Positions 11,867-23,700 of a stretch of DNA of 64,000 bases are shown here, in pieces. Within the stretch, counting starts at the first letter, position 1, and the number at the start of each line of letters is the position of its first letter. The stretch spans positions 25,075,489 to 25,139,488 of the forward strand of contig OY992832.1 in the NCBI GenBank assembly GCA_963921425.1, read 5' to 3'. Position numbers and translations under genes: made by a program. The stretch comes from Dryas octopetala (Eukaryota; Streptophyta; Magnoliopsida; Rosales; Rosaceae). The notes under the pieces were generated by a model that was given only the letters and a program-made list of their open reading frames with translations, was not told the DNA's origin and ran no database searches.

Positions 11867-13231
11867 TAGGGCTGCCTATCGGTCGGTTCAGATCGGTATT
11901 GGGGCTTATTAAATCAAAACAAAAAAATTTGGTATTTTTCGATTTTAGTATTTTTCGGTTTGGTAATTTTTAGTAAACTTTAGTTTCCAATTTGATTTCA
12001 GTAATTTTGGTATCGGATACTTTCTGCTGTTCATTTTCGATTTACTTCGGTATATCTTCGGTTCATTTTCGATTTACTTTAGTATATCTTCGGTTCATTT
12101 TCGATTTAATTATAATAATACTAATTATTATATACCAATATAAATTAAAATTTAATCAAATATGATACATAAAATATAATGTTTGATGAATATATATATA
12201 TTTGCACGAGTAGTATTGGTAGTTTAGAATAGTACTTGTATTAATTACAATAATATTAATATTAGTAATAATATATACTAGTATAATTAGTTTAATAATA
12301 TGTATTAGTGCATACCCTATTAATTTAGTATGTATATATACCGATAAATATGAGTAAATATATATATAGGAGTGTTTTAAAACTAACTAATTAGTAAGTT
12401 AATACGAAACTAATCATATTTTTGGGTTCACCACATAACCAATCTCATAATCCGAACTGTCCATTTTTTAGGTCATACTTCAAAGATCATCATTGTAAAA
12501 AATTAACTACATTAGAAATCATTTAGTCATCTAATTGTGATAAAATAAATAGACGATCACGATTTTCGATAAAAGCATATAAATAATTGTTATCATAATA
12601 AAATGGCTAAATGACTTCCGATTTTGGAGATTTTTTATAGAAATGATCTTTGAAGTAGGGCCTAAAAAATGAATGGTTCAGATTTTGAGATTACATTGTG
12701 CAGTGGGCCCAACAGGGTGGTTAGCTTTGTATTAACTTGCTAATCAGTTAGTTTTAGAGCATTTTTGTATATTATATATATATATATGCATTACTTACCT
12801 AAAGATGAGATTCTTATTTTCCTAAAAATAATAACATTTATTTTATTAGAGAATGACTCTATATCTTAATTTACACTTTTGATAATATTAATATAATAAT
12901 ATTATACAATTATATTTTCTTATAGTTGTTTAAGATATTAATAGTTTAATATTTATTGTACCACTAACATAATAGTATTATATAAGCATATATAACTAAA
13001 TTTCGATAACTGTTTCAGTTTTTTTCGGTATTTATTTTGGTTTTTTCGGTAATAATTGATTTGGTTTCTTTCAATAATAATTTTCGGTAATCGGTCGGTT
13101 TACCAACTTTTTTCGAATTTTTTCGGTTTCTGATTTCCGATTTTCGAATTGTGAAAATTGGTATACCAAACCAAAAAAATTCGGTCGGTAGTTGGTCGGT
13201 TGGATAAAAACCAAACCAAAGGGCAGCCCTA
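11867..13231. mobile_element. Non-autonomous hAT element
   Basis: A 1,365-bp AT-rich element starting TAGGGCTGCCTATCGGTCGG and ending with the inverted sequence ...CAGCCCTA. Subterminal TTCGG/CCGAA-type repeats are many (TTTTCGGT, CGGTCGGTT), as is usual for hAT transposase-binding sites. It is flanked by an 8-bp duplication GTGCAAAT/GTGCAAAC (11859-11866, 13232-13239; one mismatch), the hAT target size. It has no transposase frame and carries a second MITE inside. Confidence 0.85.
12371..12763. mobile_element. MITE nested within the hAT element
   Basis: Long inverted arms: left AAAACTAACTAATTAGTAAG, right the inverted AAAACTAACTGATTAGCAAG. Further inward come a matching GTCCATTTTTTAGG / CCTAAAAAATGAAT pair and CTTCAAAGATCAT. 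Target duplication not determined, so the ends are approximate. Internal words are shared with the element at 33817-34154, suggesting a common superfamily, perhaps Mutator-like. Confidence 0.65.
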
Positions 13232-13510
13232 GTGCAAACAGAGGAAAGACAAAAGGAAACTACAAGCACAAAGTCACTTACAACTACAATCATGCCAAGT
13301 CCCAATCCCAGGAATGGGTTCTTCCTTCACTTCAAGCATGGCACATTGAGGAATAGGTACAGTATTGTAACTGTTTTTTTAAAATGGAATACATATATAT
13401 ATGTATGTATATACTATAACTGTTCATATATACATGCATGTACATAAAATTAGTGTATTTTAAACTTATTATTAATACGCATTACATGTTTATTTTTTTT
13501 ATTGAATAGG

Positions 13511-16500
13511 ATCGGGTAGCGATATTATCTTGGACATCTTTTCAAGACTGCCTTCAAAATCCTTAATTTTATTGAGACTCGTTAATAAATAAGAATTAGG
13601 GTGAACATGATAAATATTTTTCTTCAAATATTTTGTTAATGGTGCTGCCAAAGAAGGTCCTAGTTCACTATTCATGCTCCACAACTATTCTGCGTATGTT
13701 GATGTGGAACTCCGAAGTATGATGAATTAGGAGTTACCACTCCAATGGGTTTTGCTTTCACTAAGTACAATAATGGGAATAAAATGAGTAAAGGCAACGA
13801 TGTAGTACATAGGTTGGACACTTAATCCCTAGAAGCTCCTTCCTCTTATGTATCTTATAAACCTATAACTTTTGTTGCCCATGGTTTAGTTTGCTTCAGA
13901 AGAAAAGTTGGAAGGGTGACGTTGTACAATCCTATCAAGGGAGAATTTCTAACTCTCCCACAAAGTAGGAAGAATAATATTTGGTGATTGTATTGCTCCT
14001 AAGTGGTATGGTATGGGGTAGAACAAAATAATCGAGGCGTACAAGATAATTCGTGTTTCTACTAGTACTAGATATACCTTGAAAGGCTGGGAGGTGGTGT
14101 CTGATTTTTTTGAGACTGAAGTTTGTATATTAAGAGCAAGCTCGTGGCGTCTGATACCCTCAATTCCTCCTTGTGATTTAGGCAAAAATATGCATGTATC
14201 TACTTATGGAGAGACATGCACTGGTTTACTTGTGATTCCTTTGGATGCCATATAGTCTCTTTTGACTTCAACAAAGAAGAGTTCAACCAGACTCATCCTC
14301 CCAACATAACACTTATGCATCATGTGACGCCCCAAACCCCCATGTTGGAAGATTCGGATGCGTTACTGCGCTACACTGACCATTCAGCCCTAGATGGAAC
14401 TACCAAGCTTGGCAACTCGCATCTAGAACTGAACAATCAATGTAAGGCTAAGTTTAAAAACAAAATACCGGGTTGGATCAGAATGAAAACTACACAGCGG
14501 AATAAATAAATCAAATACTTTGATTTCAAACCAACCCCCAAGATTACATAAATAAATAGTAACCTTGTACAATCATTTTCGAATATTAATGAACTGAAGT
14601 AAATACAAATCACTCTTAACAAAATAAAGAGAAAACCACTTCTGGATTACCAATTGCTACATCTCCTCCATAATGCTTCCCCAGTCTTACTTAACTTGCA
14701 AAACCAACCGCTGCATCGTTGAATGGTGCACCGGGTTAAAAAACAAACTCGGTAAGCTTTCGCAAGCTCGTATGAGTGAAACGACTCATGCCCACAACCA
14801 AAAATAGACTGTGACTACAAGTCACACACAAACAGGCATCTCCAAGTGTTCATGTACCCAATGTGGTACCAACACTAACCACCAACTCAGCTAGAGTAAG
14901 AACTAAGTCGATAACAAGCAACTCCAACAATCACGCTTACTAAAGCGTTCATGTGCTTAACAAAGCACTAACCACCAAATCAACACAATGGCCGATCCAA
15001 ATTGGCCAATCACCAACACCAACAATCTCACGACCGATCCAACGTAAAAATGAACTGGTAGAGAGAGTGACCATCTCTGATTGTAAATTTGGCCATTTGC
15101 TACACATACCTCATGCACATTTGTATGATCTGGCAACAACCACGTACAATGGCCCACAGTAATGTCTGAGCTACCTGCTACATCATACAATCACACTGGT
15201 ATCTCAACCTACCCAATTCACTTGTTACTCTTAAGTCGTGTCAAACCACAATATCTTGACCAACTGGTATATTAATCTCAAATCTGGTTAACCTAGTCAT
15301 CACAAATATCCTCAAATCACAATTAGGCAACTCAGCCCAATAGATCACAACTGCCTATTCACAAGCGTAATCAACAACTATTAACCTCAATAACTCGTAT
15401 CACAAAACGGATACTAAAATATTTCCATTAGGTTCTCACACTCACAATTATCCTATTAAGCCAACAAGCTTAAAATCATCCTCGAATGACAAACATGATT
15501 CAAATCCTAGAATTAAACCAAATTCTAGCACACAAGCAGAATAACTGGTAAAACACAGTTAAACAATATAAAATAAACCCAAAATAACAAATAATAAAGT
15601 CCGCCCACTAAATAAATACACAAAGTCCACCTACATGGATTCTGTGCATCCTAAAATACCACGTGTACTTCACCACCTCACCACCTCTACGGGTGAAGAG
15701 AAAACTCAAAACTAAAGCTACTCTCAAAGAAGAGAGAGAACATAGAGCTGCGGAAGAATGAAATAGAAGAGAAAACTGGGCGGCTATTTATAGCAATACC
15801 TCTGAGCCCTTGGCAAGGCATGCCGATCGCTCGGTGGCTTCACCGAGCCCTCGGTGGTGCTTTCCACAAAGTTCCACCGAGTTCTCCTGCCTTTGCGTGG
15901 CTTCCTCCCTTGCCACCAGCTGCTGCCACTTGTCACCATCCTGGCCATTAGATCAAAATAGATCAATGGCCAAGATCTTCCCACTCAATAAACTTCAAAA
16001 ATTAATAAAAAATACTCCGAGACTCAGAAAAATACCCAGAAAAATACTACGTACTCGTAAAAACGAATACAGAGTTCCTATTGGTTCACAACCAACTTTT
16101 GATCTCCAAACCTTTGAAAATCAAACACCAAAATTTTTCAGGGCCTCACACATCATGAGTTTTGTCATTTCTTATTGGTTAATCTTGAAGGATCCTTGGC
16201 CATCATTGATGATGCTTCAGATTTGGCTGAGATTTACATATGAGTGTTGGAAGATTATGATAGGAACAAGTGGGCAAAGACTTATAGCATAGACACCCAA
16301 TTGCTACCTATTAAGCGTAAGTGGCATATTTATGAAATGGGTGCTTAGGAGCATGGCATATTTTTTCACATGACATACAATTATGATATTGATGATACTA
16401 CAACCTTCTTTTACGATCTACAATATAACGAATGGAGGAGTGTACAACTTGTACCAAAGGAGGTCTTTCAAGTGACTATTGATGGTCAGGTTTGCAGTGA

Positions 16501-16754
16501 AGATTTTTGTAAGAGTCTCTTCAGTGTAACTGCATGCATGCATGATTTCTCTTAGAGATTATCCTGACTATGTTGAAGGCGATCAAGAAGAAGCAGAAGA
16601 AGCAAAGGAATCTGATGTAATTCCTGGCTATGTTGAAGACTATCAAGAAGAAGTAGAGGAATCTGATGTTGCATATTTTGTCTTGGTGGCCAGAGTGTTG
16701 TCTTTTAGTGATTTCTGTACGGTGCAGGTTATCAGAATTAAATGGTGTATCTAA
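13511..16754 (+). pseudogene. F-box protein pseudogene (F-box plus FBA-type domain) split by a solo LTR
   Basis: The F-box start is readable at about 13511-13580 (SDIILDIFSRLPSKSL then LRLVNKELG), and is followed by stop codons. From about 13880 typical F-box-associated domain sequence appears (FVAHGLVCFRR, LYNPIKGEFLTLPQS, YKIIRVSTSTRY, GWEVVSDFFE), with internal frameshifts. The frame reaches LMHH at 14318-14323, where a solo LTR (14323-16150) interrupts it. It resumes at 16151 with EFCHFLLVNLEGSLAIIDD, then ICVLEDYDRNKW and FFYDLQYNEWRSVQLVP. The C terminus (to 16754) is acidic, with two YVE.(D/Y)QEE repeats. F-box proteins are substrate receptors of SCF ubiquitin ligases. This copy is dead from stops, frameshifts and the insertion. 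Confidence 0.85.
14323..16150. mobile_element. 1.83-kb solo LTR inserted in the F-box pseudogene
   Basis: Begins TGTGACGCCCCAAACCCC and ends GGGCCTCACA, so it has TG...CA termini with a short inverted repeat TGTGACGCC/GGCCTCACA. It is flanked by a perfect 5-bp duplication CATCA (14318-14322, 16151-16155), as left by LTR-retrotransposon integrase. No gag-pol lies inside. A TATA-like CTATTTATAG is at about 15783-15792. It is followed by a GC-rich block of CTCGGTGG/CCACCGAG palindromes. A related copy lies at 59484. Probably Gypsy type, from the terminal sequence. Confidence 0.9.
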
Positions 16755-17292
16755 GAGCAATTCTTTGCGAAAAACATTAACTTAACTTCTTGTTGAAAAC
16801 AACATGAATGCTACATTGTCGCTACATGTGATGGAGATATGAAAAAAAAGATCTGAAAGGTGGTATAGTTTAGTTGATAACAGTATGGAACCATGTCATG
16901 TGAAACTTTTTTCTGGGTAACCGAGGGTGTCATGGGCCAGCTTTCACGCACCAGATTAATCCCTTGGGTCGGTCAAAGGCAGACAATTCATGCAGTAAGG
17001 GAGGTAAAATCCCATGTGAGACTTTAGTGCATAGCTTTGCTTGTTTAAGTGCACGTCATTGGTGTGTTGATCATGTACATCCCTGGTATTCAATCGACAT
17101 AGAAGTCTATGTGTAGCAGTAGGAAGTTGTTGGAACGTTTTCTTCTTACTGTCAGAAGAGAAGACATAGATCAAGTATGTGTAGCAGTAGTATTATGAAT
17201 TTCCTTATGTAACTGCTAAATTTAAAATGAATGGGGTATTCATTTTCTCAAGTTTGAGGTCGTTTTTTTATCAACTGCAGAACCGGATTGAT
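16755..17292. other. Spacer between F-box pseudogene and LINE
   Basis: No gene or repeat structure recognised. It may contain the former 3' UTR of the F-box gene. Confidence 0.4.
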
Positions 17293-19246
17293 CAATAAGA
17301 AAATAAAATAATTTATTTTTGAGGGAAAATTCGTTTTTGTTTATTCAAATAACTGAGTCATCATACAATAGATCTGGTAGCCAAAGAGGCCAAGAATCCA
17401 TATCAAGCCAACAGTGAAAGCTTGGGGATGACAGAGCATGCCGAGCAAGGCCATGAGCAACTCTATTAGCATTTCTCTTTCTAAAAACACATCAAGCATC
17501 AGGGAAGGCATATAAAAGTAGTTTGACATCCTCCACCAACCCTCATTCTGCAACCATGCAATACATGGATTCATTAACTTTGTTCACCACCCCCAAGGAG
17601 TCCATTTCAAGCACCATCTTTTGCAGTCCCAAATCAGCAGCCAGCTCTAAACCCATCGTGGCAGCCATGAGTTCAGTCTCGCAAGTAGAAAAGAAGCCAA
17701 AAACCTGCTTGGTCGCACCCAGAAGAAACTCGCCCGTGTTGTCTCGAATCACCATCCCTAAACCACAATGTCTATTGCCTCTGCTCGTCGCCCCGTCCAC
17801 ATTAATAGTGACCCACCCAGAAGCCGACGCCTCCCATTGAACCAGTGGTGCAGCAACCAGATGGGTCGCACCCGGAAGCGAGTGTTCTTGGGCATAATCT
17901 GCTGCATAGGATAGTAGCCCCGACACTTCTTCGTACACTTGCAGGATACTCCGCACTGCCCGACCTGCCTTAGCATTTGCTTCAAGAAAAAGGATGCTAT
18001 CATCAGCGTAAAATAGATGAGAGATGGAAGGACTACCCAGAGCGGCACAGACTCCCTTAAGTCGCCCCTCCGTCTCAGCATGATAAATAACCAAACTCAA
18101 ACTCTCTGCACATAGGAGAAAGAATTAGGGTGAAAAGGGGTACCCTTGCCTCAATCCTCTTGCTGGGGTGATATGACCCAGCGGTGAGCCTTGCCAAAGA
18201 ACAGAGAAAGAGACTGTGGATAAACAGTCCATAATCTGCGCAACCCACAACTCATTAAAACCCAACTTCTTCATCACGGATTCACGAAAAATCCACTCTA
18301 CCCGATCATACGCCTTAGCCATATCAAACTTGATTGCCATTTTCGAAGTATCATTAGCCCATGTGTTTTTAATGGCATGAGTGGTCTCACAGAGCACAGA
18401 GTACATTGTCTAAAATTTGCCTCCCAAGAACAAAGACACTATGATTTTCGGAATTAATATGGGGGAGTAACGGCTTGAGTCGGTTGGCGAGCACTTTTGC
18501 AACAATCTTGTATAGCACAGTGCAGAGACTTATGGGTCTAAAGTCTGTTACTCTTTTAGGCTCATCCAACTTTGGAATCAAAGAAATCAACGTGTGGTTC
18601 ACCTCTCGCACACTGGCTTCCTTATGTAAGATGCGTAGACAGTAGCTGGACACGGCATCCCTAACAATGTGCCAATAATTCTGATAAAAAATAGCAGGCA
18701 TACCGTCCACATTGGGGGCTTTTGTAGGATACATTTGTTTGAGTGGCAGTAAGGCCTTACAAGTTGCATATTCATCTCATTAGTAACATTGGGTTCAATC
18801 AGCCCTAAAAATCGATCCATATTAAGACCACCTAACATAGAAAACAACTCTGTAAAATAATCACAAAACATTTTTCCAACAATCTGCTCATCAGTAATCC
18901 ATTGATCTTGGGCATTCAATAGACTTGTCACACAATTCTTCTTCCCACGCACCTTGGCCTGTGCATGAAAAAATTAATCTTGTATTTCTATCGCCCTCAC
19001 GTAACCAAGTTACCCGTGAACGCTGACGGCAATAGGTTTCTTCATTTGTAGTTAAAATCTCAATTTCTTGTTCCACCTATTTTTGTTCCTTGTACACCCC
19101 AGTGGCAAGTGGCTTTTCTTTAATCTTGCCAAGTTTCTTCCTAAGCTGTCTGACAGCCTGTTTCTGAGCCCTATAGAACTCACTTTGTTGGTTTTCTGGG
19201 AAAGAGAAGGCCATGGATAGATAGAGGAGGAAGAGGCGAAGAGCAC
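17293..19246 (-). pseudogene. Degenerate L1-type LINE (reverse transcriptase and RNase H), internally deleted
   Basis: Read on the minus strand from about 19246 to 17341. Pre-RT sequence is near 18650-19080 (QDQWITDEQIVGKMFCDYF, TRLIFSCTGQ). RT blocks follow: APNVDGMPAIFYQNYW, LISLIPKLDEPKRVTDFRPI, KFDMAKAYDRVEW, and GLRQGYPFSP in place of the usual GLRQGDPLSP. The catalytic block FYADDSILFLEA comes next. About 20-30 residues later the frame enters an RNase H domain (VTINVDGA, GLGMVIRDN, ELMAA, LEMDSLGVVNKVN). The usual thumb and C-terminal region between them is missing, so there is an internal deletion. Several frameshifts and stops separate the blocks. It ends with ANRVAHGLARHAL-type sequence near 17430. 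Confidence 0.85.
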
Positions 19247-20638
19247 CCAACCAATTTCGTCGCTGTTGGCTACAAGACGACGGCGATATTGCCGGTCAAC
19301 GGGCGCAGGGAGAGAGAGTGACGAGAGAGAAGAGAGAGATTGGGTTGGGGGAGAGAGAGAGATTTCAGAAAGGTGTGGCCTTGATATTTTTTCAAGGTTA
19401 TAATTGGAATACTTAAAAAAAATGGGGGGTCAAACCTAGCTGGGTATAGTTGACCAGGGGGTTTTGGGAGAGATTAAATCCTTTATAGGGGGTTTTGAAT
19501 TAATTTAATTAAGAGTAGAAGTTTTGAATTATTTAAGCTCAAAAGAGGGGGTTTTTAATAGTTTACTATAATTAGTTTGATGTGTTTTTAATTGATTTTT
19601 ATTTTTTCTTGTAATCTTAAATGAAAGAGCTTTAGACTAAAAGAAAAGAAAGAGACTAAGCCCGACCCAAGGTGAAAAGAAGAAAGCTGGCCCAAAATCT
19701 AGCCCAAAATAGGTGAACAACCACTGGGACTTGTACATACACATGGTGGAAAGCTTCTGTGAAGCTTCATGTGCCTTTCTCCTCACTCATGAGTGGTGCA
19801 TCATAACTTGCGTTCGTGACTTTTTTTTTCTGAGCCACTCTAAGCCATGCATCACACTTTCTTTTCTATCTCTCTCTCCTTTGTTAACGAACCACTCCTC
19901 ATGCCAAAGCCCCACGCCGTTTTTTCTTCCACCTCTAGTTCTCCTCGCAACGCGTGTCACACTTTATCTGCATCTTTCTCTCTTTTGTTGGCCAAGTATC
20001 TCACTACTCTAGAGTTTTTCCCAACAGCTTCTTGGAGGTTTCTTCTTGTTGTTCTTGTATTTTGCCTATAAAAGGCACATTCATAGCCCATTTTAGGGTA
20101 TTCTACTATTCTTCATTGTATTTTTTGAACTTGGAGAATGATAGAGAGAGTTTGTGAGTTGTTTATTTTTTATAATTTTTTGTAAGACATTTTATTTTAT
20201 TTTAATATAATTGTTATTTTAAATTATTTCTTCTCTTATCTATTTTAATTTAGTAGTTCTTTTTCCTCTTCTTTTATTTTACTTTTGGGGGATGAATCTC
20301 ATCTCCATGAGTTTCTAACCTTCTCACCCATGGTGAGGAGGATACACACTATGATATGACCCCTTTATTAATTATATATTTAGCAATTACCCTTATTATA
20401 TCTTTAATTAATTTTTTTTTTAGTACAGGGAAGGGAGGAGGGTTTAGGGTGTGCATGGGGGAGTTATTGTCCTCGGCCAACTAAGCCAACCCAATTTCAC
20501 ATTTAGAATTGTTGCTTATTAATTAGAGGATGCTCTTTTCGATCACCTCTAATGCCATGTATTCTTGGTAGTTAAGACCATATCTCTATATTTTGTATTT
20601 GGGTTATAACTCTCAAAGCAAATATTTGTTATTCTTTA
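19247..20638 (+). other. Spacer with a possible LTR-like promoter block
   Basis: 19260-19400 is GA-rich. At about 20067-20077 a CCTATAAAAGG TATA box lies downstream of a C/T-rich leader and upstream of a 5'-UTR-like region (about 20080-20330). This layout suits an LTR U3/R or a lost gene promoter. No ends with TG...CA plus duplication were found and no coding sequence follows, so this stays tentative. Confidence 0.3.
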
Positions 20639-21317
20639 TAGCATCTGCAGTGGTGAGGTTCATTTTAATTTTATTGCAAAAAATTGAACTAAAGGTATAA
20701 AAAGGACTTGCAGTGCTAGAGTTCATTTCAAAGATAAAAAAAAAATGAAATCTGAAGTGATTTCATTTCAATAAGCTGGCCCACCATGTGAAAAAAGTAT
20801 ATATTTCTACAACCTCTCTCATGTTGACATGTGGACTACATTATATCTCCTTGTCTCTCATTTTAAATTTGTTATCTTATTTTTTATTTTTTATTTTATT
20901 AAATAAATGTATCATTTATTTTATGTAGTTGGTCTTCTATGTTGCCCTCTCCTCCCTCATTATTATTTTATTAATAAATGTATCAATAAATAAATTTATC
21001 TGTTGGCCTCTTTTTTATTTTATTAAATAAATGTTTAAATTAATATACAATTTTTTTTTAGAATATCTAAATATAAAAGTTGGGAATGAAATTAAATTTT
21101 TAAAAATATATCCAAAATTGGTCTCATTTAAAAGATCTCTTCAAGACCATTTTAATGACATAATTTTTAATGTAATTAAATTTATCCCATTTTATGTTAT
21201 TTAAAAAATATAGTTATTGATTTGAAGCCATTCAACTGCACCACTGCAAGTAAAACTGCAGTTCAATTCAATAGATGCCTATTTAACTGAACTATTGAAT
21301 AACCACTGTGGAGGCTC
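20639..21317. mobile_element. PIF/Harbinger-like MITE, ~680 bp
   Basis: Left end TAGCATCTGCAGTGGTGAGG and right end CCACTGTGGAGGCTC are inverted copies (GCATCTGCAGTGG / GCCTCCACAGTGG). They are flanked by TTA on both sides (20636-20638, 21318-21320). A further inverted pair inside (CTTGCAGTGC / CACTGCAAG) strengthens the call. The interior is AT-rich and non-coding. Confidence 0.7.
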
Positions 21318-21499
21318 TTATAGTTCCATTAGGTTGGTTCACTTGAGATGCTTAGAATTTGTTCATTCTTAAGCAAAACAAGGATTTATCATAAATAAAA
21401 CATCATTTTAGTTCTTCATATAGAAATATCTTGGGAGAGAACATTAAATTGATTTTTGGTGTTCTCTATTTTAGGGAAATTTTTAGATATTATTTAGGA

Positions 21500-22530
21500 T
21501 ATGTAGGGGAAAATATTTCACGGCCCAAATTTTGAGCCCAGTTAATTAAATAAACTCAATTGGGGATGAGCAAACATAGAGTAAGTCTAGACCTAGGGTA
21601 GTGCCCAGCCCGTTAATGGAAGCCTAGACAATTTACTGCGTGAAGGAATGAAATAAGAATGTGAACGTGGGAAGCAAGTAACCCCGCATGAACATTGGGA
21701 TGCAAGACGTGTAGAAGAAGTTACTTGGATATCAAGTCTTGAACTTGATTCTTAAGCAACGATGAGTCTAAATATAGAAGCTCAGTTATTCGACAAGGTA
21801 TGCAATTTATCCATTTTGAGCATACAACAACTAAGACAAATACTGAATTAAGTGTTAGAGTATCTTTTGCAGGTACCCCACCCACCATTCAAAATAAACC
21901 AAATCCAAGATCTGATGAGCGCAAACCCTCTCAACAATCTGGGATTTTTGAGTCAACAGTACTTGTCAGCCAATGTATTCTTCTTCGGAGATTTTGGGTC
22001 CAACTGTTGTGGGAACTCTTGGAACAAAAACCATTTTTTTTTACATAATGATGGGAATTGGACTCAGTGGGAGTGACTCGAGATCTCCCGCACAACAGCA
22101 GAACTTGGGAGGCTCACATGGAATGGGGGATGCGCCTAAGCGTGAAAAGAGAAATGAAAGGATGGAAGAGCATGAAGGATGATCCTTGACTGAAGCAAGT
22201 TCAGACAAAGTGGAAACCATATATGCACCAGGGATCATAGAGGTGACGGTTCAGTCCCATCTGGGCATTAACATTGGAAATGACCTAAGGAGGGGGAATT
22301 AAGAGACGTAATCCAGAAGATGGTGAAGGGGCTCAAAACCAAGACCTATGCCGAACTGGCCTTAAATGTAGGCAGGGGAATATTCTGATCTCCGTTTATG
22401 GAAGAGATCCTAAAGGCAAAGAGACAAGCCAAATTCACTCAGCCAAAGTTCAAGATTTTTGACTGAATCACCGATCCAATCGAACACATTTATCACTTTC
22501 AACAGCAGTGCAAATTGTTCCCCTATAACT
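21500..22530 (+). pseudogene. Gypsy-type LTR retrotransposon remnant (LTR end and gag fragment)
   Basis: At about 21855-21885 the sequence GTTAGAGTATCTTTTGCAGG followed by TACCCCACC resembles the 3' part of Gypsy LTRs. Downstream, 22385-22530 encodes a broken gag-like segment (SPFMEEILKAKRQAKFTQPK, then FKIFD, a stop, ITDPIEHIYHFQQQCKL). This matches the usual Gypsy pattern in which a Pro/Lys-rich stretch precedes DP.EHL..F. Stops and shifts interrupt it, and no protease or polymerase follows. Confidence 0.55.
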
Positions 22531-23069
22531 TGTCACTTATCATATACTGTTAAGGTGAGTTTTACCTAAAACACTATTTTCTATGCCACCTTAACAAGAA
22601 TGAAACCTATTATCTCAACCCAATAAAAATAACAGCTCAAAATAAAAACATATAACAACTACTTTTTTTTGTTGCTAAAATCTAAAAACTACTTTGAATA
22701 AACACAAGCACACAATACAATATGTATGTACTTATACCAATCAAGTTACTAGGTCTGAGGATTATATGGACCAAGAAATCCAATGGTCATGCCTTAATGG
22801 AGGAGGACATATGAGAAGAAAGAAAGAAAAAAAAAGGGTAGGGTTTTGTACGTTTACGTTTTAGTAGGTCTATTTTGTTCTCATTTTGCGAGAAAGAAAA
22901 TGGTATAAAAGTTGTTTGGCCCATTAATTATTTTCTTGGAAATTCTAAAGAAACCCCACTATTTGCTTTATACTACATGCTCACGGTGGTTTGTTTCTAA
23001 AACTTCAGATTTAGAAAGCAAACAATGGGTCCTTTTAGAAATTTCCATTTTGTTTAGTGGGCTCGTTAA
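22531..23069. other. Spacer
   Basis: No gene recognised. A polypurine run (about 22812-22840) and a short open frame at 22912-23118 show no family features. Confidence 0.4.
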
Positions 23070-23700
23070 GGCTATCCACACCAAACATGTAAGAGTGAGA
23101 GTGATGCTAAAAACTTAGACTCAAAACTCTCACACTGGGTAGGAGAGTCCAATTGTTAATGTTCATACATGTACTTCACTAGGAGTGATGTTAATAAAAA
23201 TCAGGCTCTGCCCACATGGGGAATCAAAGAGGAGAGAGAGAGTGAGAGAGCGAGTGATAGAGGTGCTTGTGGTCGACAGAAGATTGGAATGCAGACCCAA
23301 GCTTTAATCGGCTTTATGGTTACGCGTTTGTGATGCGTGATCTATACGTGCCGTGCTCATCTTTTGTCCGTTGGAAACGAACGACTCATATTGAATCACG
23401 CTTTCTATAATTTTAAAATAAAAAATTGAATGTATCCGTTGGAGTTCAACGGTTAGCAATATTTATCCTTTAAAATTAATTGTATAGATTAATAAAAATT
23501 CATAAAAAATGCGAAAAATGTTTAAAAAAAAATACATAAAAATTTTTGAAAAATATCTGCGTATCTCCAACAGCTAGTTCCTAGTTTTTATATTTCTCTT
23601 TCTTTTTCTATAAATACCTCATTCACTCTAAACATTTTCACACAATTATCAATCCTTTTCACATCAAAATCTTGCCTAATTTTTTGTTTGCATTGAGGGG
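23070..23700 (+). mobile_element. 5' portion of a PIF/Harbinger element (truncated relative of the one at 62178)
   Basis: Starts GGCTATCCACACC after a TAA trinucleotide (23067-23069), then has AGAGTGAGAGTG repeats. It shares with the element at 62178 the block GTATCCGTTGGAG.TCAACGG, the AT-rich tract after it, and a promoter-like stretch (TCTATAAATACC at 23618-23629, then a CATTCAC...CACAATTATCAATCC leader). No ORF1 protein follows; after about 23700 the sequence diverges. The other end was not found. Confidence 0.6.
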
